Source of the DNA: Saprospiraceae bacterium
GTDB lineage: Bacteria > Bacteroidota > Bacteroidia > Chitinophagales > Saprospiraceae
Length of the DNA stretch: 5,253 bases
Direction: 5' to 3'
Assembly: GCA_947441325.1 (NCBI GenBank)
Contig: CANETR010000196.1
Span: 1 to 5,253 of the forward strand
How positions within the stretch are numbered: the stretch's first letter is position 1; every line of letters begins with the position of its first letter. A program made the position numbers and the translations under genes. A model generated the notes under the pieces. That model had not been told where the DNA came from, ran no database searches, and worked only from the letters and a program-made list of their open reading frames with translations. Positions 1 to 5,253 of this stretch are shown piece after piece.

Positions 1-221
1 ATGAATTGAATGAGTCCAATAGTAATTAAACCTACACTAATCCATAATAATTGTTTTCCGTAACTTTTTTCAAAGTTAAATATACTTTTGAATGTATCGG
101 GATTGTATTCAGACGCAAAAATCATAGTCCAGCCCATAAGCATGAGCAAGAGGCAAAGTGCTATGATAACGGGGTCATAGCTTTTAAATTCAACAAGTTG
201 GTTTCTGGGGGTATTGCTCAT
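1..221 (-). CDS. rodA: RodA, peptidoglycan glycosyltransferase (SEDS family), N-terminal fragment
   Basis: RodA is the membrane glycosyltransferase that polymerises lipid II into glycan strands during elongation, paired with the transpeptidase PBP2. Only the first 73 codons are present; the gene runs off the left edge. I translated it by hand from the ATG at 221. The fragment shows a short cytoplasmic N-terminus, a first membrane helix at about residues 17-36, a loop containing FNFEKSYGKQLLW (about 48-60) and the start of a second helix. That loop wording resembles Bacteroidota RodA proteins, and a position directly after mrdA is the usual rodA position. The polymerase active-site region lies outside the window, so its integrity cannot be judged. 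The start lies 6 bases after the upstream stop codon. A GGAG lies about 14 bases before the ATG, too far to be a normal Shine-Dalgarno. The nearest upstream in-frame codon of interest is the TAG that ends the preceding gene, so no earlier start is possible. Confidence 0.88.
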   Translation of the reverse strand, partial: MSNTPRNQLVEFKSYDPVIIALCLLLMLMGWTMIFASEYNPDTFKSIFNFEKSYGKQLLWISVGLITIGLIQF

Positions 222-227
222 TCGTAA

Positions 228-1037
228 CTAGTAATCTCCGTTATAAGTTTGAATAACCATTCTGAAAAAAGCATCTAGCATATCAGTTTTAATGGCAGTT
301 TCCTCTGTATTGTCTGCAACTGAGTAACATTTTACAATCTGTTGCTGAACAAAATCGTTCAATTCTGGAATAAGTCGAATGTTGTCTTTTTCATTCAGTT
401 GTAGTTTTTGCTCCCAAAGGTCCATCACAATACTTTCAATATGAGGAACGGAGGATAAAACGGGCACCAAATCGACAAAGGTCATTGGAGGAGCAGTTTT
501 GTGTTCTGCAATCCACATGGCAGCCAACAAAGGGCGCAAAACATAGAAATATTTCTTCACATTAATCTCCGTTTCGTTGACTAGACCTTTGCGAAAAGAA
601 TTTTTGGCGAGCCCAAGGTAATGATGAATGCTTGAACGTGCTTGAAAAAAGTGCTGAGAGAGTGACCACAAGGCGGCTTTAAAATCTTCATCGGTCTGAT
701 AAACGATAGGCGACTGTAACCATTCGAAAGGTGTGGCATTCGATTTTATGAGTAATCTTAGAACTTTTCTGATGTCCCATCCATTGATATCCAGTTCTTT
801 ATCGACAAAAAGATCCATGCCGTCATCCTGAGGTAAAACTGAAAGGTACCAACTTGTAGGATGCAGAAAAATAAATCTGACGTCGTAGTCGCTATCGGGC
901 GATGCAAAGCCCCAACCGCGACTGCCACTTTCACAGGCATATAGGATTCGAATATTATTCTCCTCGGCAATTCTGCTCAATTCACCCTGTATCTCTGCTT
1001 TTACAAGCGGATTGATATTGAATATTTCTTTTTGCAT
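228..1037 (-). CDS. Nucleotidyltransferase of the YcgL/RlaP type (COG3541-like, DNA polymerase beta superfamily fold)
   Basis: This 269-residue soluble protein has no signal peptide or membrane segment. It shows the nucleotidyltransferase signature: GSRGWG at residues 38-43 followed by DSDYD at 48-52, whose two outer acidic residues (D50, D52) fit the metal-binding pair. A third acidic residue could be D83 or D88 in the segment LDINGWDIRKVLRL. Further family-like blocks are FEWLQSPIVY (104-113) and KKYFYVLRPLLAAMWI (about 161-176). This pattern and length fit the predicted nucleotidyltransferase family of Bacillus YcgL, also called RlaP in work linking some members to RNA repair operons. The natural substrate is not known to me. 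The gene starts 4 bases after mrdA and ends 6 bases before rodA, so it is almost certainly co-transcribed with wall-synthesis genes. An accidental insertion with no functional link is possible. The family call is fairly sure; the role here is unknown. Confidence 0.85.
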   Translation of the reverse strand: MQKEIFNINPLVKAEIQGELSRIAEENNIRILYACESGSRGWGFASPDSDYDVRFIFLHPTSWYLSVLPQDDGMDLFVDKELDINGWDIRKVLRLLIKSNATPFEWLQSPIVYQTDEDFKAALWSLSQHFFQARSSIHHYLGLAKNSFRKGLVNETEINVKKYFYVLRPLLAAMWIAEHKTAPPMTFVDLVPVLSSVPHIESIVMDLWEQKLQLNEKDNIRLIPELNDFVQQQIVKCYSVADNTEETAIKTDMLDAFFRMVIQTYNGDY

Positions 1038-1041
1038 AAAA

Positions 1042-2943
1042 TCAGTTGTTTACTTCCGTTTTTTCTTCCTTTTCAGCTTTCTTACTCATTAATGAGATAA
1101 TTTTGTTCATCAGATTTGCATTGAGCATGGAAGATTCCAGAGCCTTTCTCGATTCTGACTGGATTTCTCCTCTTAGATATTTTTCAATAATGAGACTGGC
1201 AATAGGGGCAGCAAAGGTTGAGCCGTAACCGCTATTTTCTACATAAACCGCTATGGCAATTTTGGGGTTATCCCTGGGCGCAAAGGCGATAAATGTTGAA
1301 TGGTCTATACCATGTGGATTTTGTACAGTACCAGTTTTTCCGCAGACGGAAATATCGGGAATGGAGGCACGAATTCCTGTACCCGCAATGACAACTTTTT
1401 CCATCCCATCCACAACGTATTCAAAATGTCGGGGATGTACCTTTGTAAATTGTTTCTCACGATATTTTTTCAAGACATCACTTTTATCGCCCTTGAATTC
1501 TTTAGCAAGATGCGGTATGTAATAATAACCCCGATTTGCAATAATTGCGGTAATATTGGCCATTTGAAGGGGTGTAATTTGTAATTCTCCCTGTCCGATT
1601 CCAATAGAAACAGAGTTAGAAAAACGCCAGCGGCCTTTCCCATATCTTTTGTCGAAATATGCTATACTTGGAATATTGCCAGCCATTTCGCCAGGTAAAT
1701 CAACGCCTACTTTTCTGCCCAAACCAAAAGCATTGAGGTGTTCAATGAGTTTGTTCATGCCTTTTTCGGGGAAATCATAGCCGTATAAATTCACAATATT
1801 TCTGTAAGTCTGGCAAAAATAATTGTTGCAGGAATAAGCTATGGCAGTTGGAACATTAGAAGCGGCACCATGTCCGTGACATCCTACTCTTAAATTTCCC
1901 AAGACAAAAGCGCCTGGACAGGTCATTCCCTCGTCGTGTTTGATTGCTCCCTCCTGGAGTCCGATGGCTGCAAGGACAGTTTTAAAAATAGAACCTGGTG
2001 GATACTGCGCCATAAGTGCCCTGTTGAATAAAGGATCGCTTGAATCTGCAGCAAGTTGTGCAAAGGCAGCACCCCTGTTTTTGTCGATGGCGAGGATGGA
2101 AGGGTCAAAGGTAGGGGCACTGACCATGGCTAAAATTTCGCCGGTTGAAGGCTCAATTGCTACCACTGCGCCAATTTTATTCTGCATTAGCGACTCGGCA
2201 TAACGTTGCAGCGTAATATCGATTGTAGTAACAAGATCATAGCCCGACCTTGCTTTTTTATCTAGACTGCCTCCCTTGTAACGACTTTGAATTTTACCCC
2301 ATTTATCTTTTAAAACATGCCGTTCGCCACGTTCTCCCATGAGTTGTTTTTCATATGAAAGTTCTAAGCCGCTGGCTCCAATATAGTCGCCCTGTTTGTA
2401 ATTGTCTTTGTTTTTGTCAATTTGAGTTGCTGTAACCTCACTGATATAACCCAAAATATGTGAAGCTATATTGACAGGATAACCCCGAACATTTCTGATA
2501 ATGCTTTCAAAGCCTGGAAATTCAAAAAGATGTTCTTCGAACCTGGCAAAGCTGTCGGGATTTAGTTTGGTCATGAAATCGAAAGGCTTTCTCTTGGAAA
2601 ACTTGATGTCGGACCAATCCTTTTCCATGTTTGAATTAAACTGGTCGGGTGTTATACCCAAGAGTCTGCAAAATTTTAAAGTATCAATATTCCCCCTTCG
2701 CACCGATTCGTAAGTTGCCTGTAGGTCATAGAGGGCTATATTATAAATCAAGAGACTGTCATTTCTGTCATAAATGAGTCCACGAGATGGGTACTGAGTT
2801 ATGATTTGTCTGAAACTCTGCTTTTGCTGATAGGATTCATCCCAAATTTGAAGTTGGAAACAACGAAACAAAAGGATTATGCCCAAAATAATGACAACAG
2901 CCTGCAGTGTTTTTTGTCTTGACTGAAACAGATCGTTTGACAT
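1042..2943 (-). CDS. mrdA: Penicillin-binding protein 2 (class B transpeptidase, elongation-specific)
   Basis: PBP2 crosslinks peptidoglycan peptides in the periplasm during lateral wall growth and forms a complex with RodA. The product is 633 residues, normal for the family. A short cytoplasmic tail is followed by one membrane anchor at about residues 13-29. The N-terminal pedestal/dimerisation region follows, with SRGLIYDRN at 53-61, GYISEV at 165-170 and GASGLE at 189-194. The transpeptidase domain (about 255-590) has all three catalytic motifs: S318-I-F-K321 (acylation serine and lysine), S371-C-N373, and K536-T-G-T539. GVDLPGE (413-419) and GIGQGELQITPLQM (448-461) are further family signatures. 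Residues C342, C355, H358 and C372 are arranged like the structural zinc site described in some PBP2 proteins. A charged tail of about 40 residues follows the catalytic domain. The ATG lies 2 bases after the mreD stop, without a Shine-Dalgarno sequence, which suggests coupling. FtsI/PBP3 is unlikely given the MreD and RodA neighbours. Confidence 0.96.
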   Translation of the reverse strand: MSNDLFQSRQKTLQAVVIILGIILLFRCFQLQIWDESYQQKQSFRQIITQYPSRGLIYDRNDSLLIYNIALYDLQATYESVRRGNIDTLKFCRLLGITPDQFNSNMEKDWSDIKFSKRKPFDFMTKLNPDSFARFEEHLFEFPGFESIIRNVRGYPVNIASHILGYISEVTATQIDKNKDNYKQGDYIGASGLELSYEKQLMGERGERHVLKDKWGKIQSRYKGGSLDKKARSGYDLVTTIDITLQRYAESLMQNKIGAVVAIEPSTGEILAMVSAPTFDPSILAIDKNRGAAFAQLAADSSDPLFNRALMAQYPPGSIFKTVLAAIGLQEGAIKHDEGMTCPGAFVLGNLRVGCHGHGAASNVPTAIAYSCNNYFCQTYRNIVNLYGYDFPEKGMNKLIEHLNAFGLGRKVGVDLPGEMAGNIPSIAYFDKRYGKGRWRFSNSVSIGIGQGELQITPLQMANITAIIANRGYYYIPHLAKEFKGDKSDVLKKYREKQFTKVHPRHFEYVVDGMEKVVIAGTGIRASIPDISVCGKTGTVQNPHGIDHSTFIAFAPRDNPKIAIAVYVENSGYGSTFAAPIASLIIEKYLRGEIQSESRKALESSMLNANLMNKIISLMSKKAEKEEKTEVNN

Positions 2944-2945
2944 AA

Positions 2946-3449
2946 TTATACTTTGGGATTAAAAATAAATTGATAAAGTACAATAACAAGCATAGACAAT
3001 AAAAAGCCGATAATAACCCTTGCGAGTAGAAACCAACTCAAGCTTAGCTCTTCGAGCAGAATTATCAAAAACATATGAATCAGTGAAATGACGGCGCTAT
3101 ACTTCATAAACCATCGTAGCCCTAAACTTTTAGCATTAAGTGACTGTCCAACTTCAAATCCACCCCTTGGTTCCATAAGCCCGCAAATAAGCGGTCTTGC
3201 AAAAGCTATAGCCACCATTACTGAGGCATGAAGCCCAAAGCCATTGTAAAAAATGTCAACAGAGATACCCATTAGAAAACACAAAAAAACCAAAAGCCCA
3301 TGTGGTATTTCTAATGGAAGCAGCATAAGAAACAATGGATAAATAAAGACATAGATATTTTTATACCCAATGTGTTGCAGTACTAAACCCTGAATGAGCA
3401 ATAGTAACAAAAACCTGAATATGTTGACAGCATAAACGTTACTAAACAT
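2946..3449 (-). CDS. mreD: Rod shape-determining protein MreD
   Basis: MreD is a small integral membrane protein of the elongation complex; it binds MreC and helps regulate PBP2-RodA. The 167-residue product is almost entirely hydrophobic, with about six likely membrane segments near residues 9-26, 31-47, 51-68, 73-90, 117-133 and 139-163. Family-like blocks are QGLVLQHI (20-27), YPLFLMLLPLEIP (37-49) and GISVDIFYNGFGLHASV (61-77); the last matches the region where MreD proteins usually carry a conserved Asp and Gly. The only long polar loop is at about 92-116. Position between mreC and mrdA supports the call, because MreD sequences are weakly conserved. The ATG lies 1 base after the mreC stop, preceded by a strongly A-rich tract, with a GGAGG 18 bases upstream that is too distant for normal Shine-Dalgarno pairing. 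Translation is probably coupled to mreC. Confidence 0.93.
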   Translation of the reverse strand: MFSNVYAVNIFRFLLLLLIQGLVLQHIGYKNIYVFIYPLFLMLLPLEIPHGLLVFLCFLMGISVDIFYNGFGLHASVMVAIAFARPLICGLMEPRGGFEVGQSLNAKSLGLRWFMKYSAVISLIHMFLIILLEELSLSWFLLARVIIGFLLSMLVIVLYQFIFNPKV

Positions 3450-3450
3450 T

Positions 3451-4287
3451 TTATTTTTTTATTTTTTCCTCCAGTTGTTTCAGTTCATTTTTCATCATAT
3501 CATCTACGATGTAAACATATTGAAGGCTATTAAGATCAACTGATAAGGAAACTCCAATTTCATAAAAATTCGTTCCCGTTTGGTTGGAAAAAGTATCGAT
3601 AGTGCCTATAATTATCCCTTCGGGAAAAATGGTAGAATAGCCACTTGTTACAACACTGTCTCCTTTCATGATTTTGGCATGTTTGGGTATTGCGTCAAGA
3701 TAGAGACGGCGAGAGTCCTTGCCATTCCAAACTGCCGAACCAAAAAAACCATTTCTTTTTATTTTAGCGCTTATTCTCGATTCCTGATGTAGGACAGACA
3801 TTGCAGTTGAAAAATGACTCGACACTGCTACAATTACCCCCACAACCCCTTCGCCGGTCCCATTTAGTACAGCACTTTGTAATTTTACGCCATGCTTGGA
3901 ACCTCTGTTGAGGGTGATATAATTGTTGTTTCGGCTTACAGAATTATTGATTACTACCGCCTCCGTGTATTGATAGCGCAATTCGTCGAATTCGTTGAAA
4001 GCAGTTCCGCTATCTGAAAGATTTGAGAATTGAGATTCAGGCAGGCGCATTTTCAGAAGGGCGTTTTCCTTTGCAAGCGCGTCATTGAGTGAAGATAGGT
4101 TCCAATAACTCATCCATCTGTTTGTATAGTCATATATACTGCCTACTGTTCTATTAGCCGAACTGATAAAGGCCGTTTTTTCCTGACTCATATTTTGTGT
4201 AAAATAGAGGTAAAGGGAAAAAAATTCCAAAATTAAGAAGGCAAACAAACCGCTGAAACGATATAAAAAAGCAACTATTTTATTCAT
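3451..4287 (-). CDS. mreC: Rod shape-determining protein MreC
   Basis: MreC is a bitopic membrane protein whose periplasmic part binds PBP2 and activates the PBP2-RodA synthase. I chose the ATG at 4287 (278 residues). A GTG at 4296 in the same frame would add only three residues and leave an atypical N-terminus, whereas the ATG gives MNKIVAFLYRFSG directly ahead of the anchor, as in related proteins. Numbered from that ATG: a membrane helix at about 12-29, a short coiled-coil segment at about 65-87 (SSLNDALAKENALLKMRL), then the two-lobed beta-barrel domain from about 107 to 262. Family landmarks are NRGSKHGV (127-134), a glycine-rich VVGVIVAVSS stretch (148-157) and VVTSGYSTIFPEGIIIGTI (212-230). 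Length is typical. The C-terminus is lysine-rich and is encoded by an A-rich tract that runs into the mreD start. No Shine-Dalgarno sequence precedes the start. Confidence 0.95.
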   Translation of the reverse strand: MNKIVAFLYRFSGLFAFLILEFFSLYLYFTQNMSQEKTAFISSANRTVGSIYDYTNRWMSYWNLSSLNDALAKENALLKMRLPESQFSNLSDSGTAFNEFDELRYQYTEAVVINNSVSRNNNYITLNRGSKHGVKLQSAVLNGTGEGVVGVIVAVSSHFSTAMSVLHQESRISAKIKRNGFFGSAVWNGKDSRRLYLDAIPKHAKIMKGDSVVTSGYSTIFPEGIIIGTIDTFSNQTGTNFYEIGVSLSVDLNSLQYVYIVDDMMKNELKQLEEKIKK

Positions 4288-4327
4288 AAAATGCACTGTT
4301 GCTTAAAATACAAAATGTCGGAAACCT

Positions 4328-4356
4328 CAAAACTGATTTCCAACATCCTGTACAAA
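4328..4356 (-). promoter_or_regulatory. Weak candidate Bacteroidota-type promoter upstream of mreC
   Basis: On the minus strand, CAGTTTTG at 4335-4328 matches seven of eight positions of the Bacteroidota -7 consensus TAnnTTTG. A TTTG at 4356-4353 lies 17 bases upstream, slightly closer than the usual spacing of about 19-21. If used, transcription would start a few bases downstream, giving mreC a leader of about 30-40 bases. It is the only gap in the visible operon large enough for a promoter. AT-rich sequence gives such matches by chance, so this is a low-confidence call. Confidence 0.2.
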
Positions 4357-4365
4357 AGCTCCCTT

Positions 4366-4381
4366 GGGAAATTAAATTCCC
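4366..4381 (-). other. Small hairpin in the mreB-mreC gap
   Basis: The bases GGGAA and TTCCC form a five-pair stem around a six-base AT loop, just after the mreB stop codon at 4390-4392. Flanking CAAAG (4386-4382) and CTTTTG (4358-4353) could extend the pairing with an internal loop. No clean U-run follows, so it is not a convincing intrinsic terminator. It may be an mRNA 3'-end stabiliser, a processing site or a leaky attenuator that lets mreB be expressed more than the downstream genes. Chance is also possible given its size. Confidence 0.3.
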
Positions 4382-4389
4382 TTTGTGGG

Positions 4390-5253
4390 TTAAAGATTTT
4401 TTTGAGAAATCAGGAATGAAAATTTTGATATATTTTTGAGTGCAATACCCGTACCGCGAACAACAGCACGCAGTGGATCTTCGGCAATATGCACCGGAAG
4501 TTTTGTTTTTTGGCTGATACGTTTGTCTAATCCTCTAAGCAATGCACCACCTCCTGTAAGGTAAAGTCCGGTACGATAAATATCGGCAGCAAGTTCAGGT
4601 GGTGTACTTTCCAATGCTTTCAGAATGGCCTCTTCAATTTTAGAAATTGACTTATCCAGGCACTGTGAAATTTCGGTATAACTGACAAAAATCTGTTTGG
4701 GAATACCGGTCATCAGGTCGCGACCATTTACAGCATAGTCTGCAGGCGCATTGTCCAATTGATTGATTGCAGCACCAACATGTATCTTAATTTGCTCAGC
4801 AGTTCTTTCTCCGATAAGTAAGTTGTGCTGACGGCGCATGTACATAACTATGTCGAAGGTAAATTCGTCACCTGCGGTGCGGATTGACTGATCACAAACA
4901 ATACCTGCAAGGGCAATTACTGCAATTTCGGTGGTACCACCTCCAATATCAATGATCATATTACCAACAGGTTCTGTTACATCGAGACCAATGCCGAGTG
5001 CTGCTGCCATAGGCTCGTGAATAAGATAAGTCTCACGGGAACCTACATGTTCTGCCGAATCAAATACAGCGCGTTTTTCAACCTCTGTGATACCCGATGG
5101 GATACAGATAACCATGCGCATGTTGCGCAGCAGTTTGCGGCGATTTGGAATCATGTCGATTAGGCCTTGAATCATGCGTTCTGCAGCTTCAAAATCGGCA
5201 ATAACACCATCTTTCAGCGGACGGATTGTTTTAATTTTCTGATGCGTTTTCTC
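4390..5253 (-). CDS. mreB: Rod shape-determining protein MreB (bacterial actin), 5' end outside window
   Basis: MreB is an ATP-binding actin homologue that forms membrane-bound filaments and directs the elongation complex. The reading frame is open to the right edge, so the ATG at 5175 is internal; hand translation upstream gives KTIRPLKDGVIADFEAAERM, a standard MreB segment. The fragment has 287 residues, so about 55 N-terminal residues, including phosphate-1 loop and membrane-binding N-terminus, lie outside. Numbered within the fragment, visible motifs are CIPSGIT (50-56), HEPMAAALG (79-87, the segment whose acidic residue is linked to ATP hydrolysis in the family), phosphate-2 loop DIGGGTTE (102-109), ERTAEQIK (149-156), adenosine motif LTGGGALLRG (232-241) and AEDPLRAVVRGTG (257-269). 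The C-terminus ends soon after, as usual. The gene is separated from mreC by about 100 bases, unlike the other tightly packed junctions, so its expression may be partly independent. Identity is secure. Confidence 0.97.
   Translation of the reverse strand, partial: EKTHQKIKTIRPLKDGVIADFEAAERMIQGLIDMIPNRRKLLRNMRMVICIPSGITEVEKRAVFDSAEHVGSRETYLIHEPMAAALGIGLDVTEPVGNMIIDIGGGTTEIAVIALAGIVCDQSIRTAGDEFTFDIVMYMRRQHNLLIGERTAEQIKIHVGAAINQLDNAPADYAVNGRDLMTGIPKQIFVSYTEISQCLDKSISKIEEAILKALESTPPELAADIYRTGLYLTGGGALLRGLDKRISQKTKLPVHIAEDPLRAVVRGTGIALKNISKFSFLISQKNL

Noticed and set aside
758..970. A 70-codon minus-strand open frame inside the nucleotidyltransferase gene
   Set aside because: It overlaps a convincing gene in another frame, has no recognisable domain and no independent expression signal; it is a shadow frame.
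1253..2203. Several plus-strand open frames of 65-95 codons opposite mrdA
   Set aside because: They lie antisense to an intact PBP2 gene and show no family motifs or start signals; such frames are common opposite long genes.
3580..3792. A 70-codon plus-strand open frame opposite mreC
   Set aside because: It is antisense to the conserved periplasmic domain of MreC and has no features of its own.
4288..4296. GTG at 4296 as an alternative mreC start
   Set aside because: It adds only three residues, is a less common start codon, and the ATG at 4287 gives the expected N-terminus just ahead of the membrane anchor.
4366..4381. Intrinsic terminator after mreB
   Set aside because: The stem is only five pairs and no U-run follows directly; I kept it as an unclassified hairpin instead.
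5173..5175. ATG at 5175 as the true start of mreB
   Set aside because: The frame continues upstream to the window edge and encodes conserved MreB sequence, so this Met is internal and the gene is cut by the window, not truncated.

Overview
The window holds the cell-elongation (elongasome) gene cluster of a bacterium, probably a member of the Bacteroidota. All genes lie on the minus strand, so transcription runs from right to left: mreB (5' end outside the window), mreC, mreD, mrdA (PBP2), a nucleotidyltransferase-fold gene, then rodA (only its first 73 codons are inside). The Bacteroidota assignment is an inference. It rests on the order mreB-mreC-mreD-mrdA-rodA, the wording of the RodA and PBP2 N-termini, the AT-rich sequence, and gene starts preceded by A/T-rich sequence instead of well-placed Shine-Dalgarno motifs.

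Layout from right to left: 5253-4390 is MreB, missing roughly its first 55 residues. 4389-4288 is the only real intergenic gap (about 100 bases). It holds a small hairpin and a weak match to a Bacteroidota-type promoter. From mreC onward the genes are packed with gaps of 1, 2, 4 and 6 bases, which indicates one polycistronic mRNA with probable translational coupling. There is no gene-free stretch over 300 bases, and I saw no tRNA, rRNA, CRISPR array, insertion sequence or notable repeat.

The elongation genes work as one machine. MreB filaments orient the complex under the membrane, and MreC and MreD link them to the periplasm. PBP2 is the class B transpeptidase that crosslinks new peptidoglycan, and RodA is its glycosyltransferase partner. 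PBP2 has all three penicillin-binding motifs, and every complete gene looks intact.

The unexpected member is the 269-residue nucleotidyltransferase of the YcgL/RlaP type (COG3541-like), placed between mrdA and rodA. It keeps its GSRGWG and DSDYD active-site motifs and is spaced like a native operon member. Its family is associated with nucleic acid chemistry, with some members linked to RNA repair, and has no known role in wall synthesis. This is the observation most worth following. The second is a Cys3-His set of residues in PBP2 that probably forms a structural zinc site. The rest of the window looks like a conventional elongasome operon.
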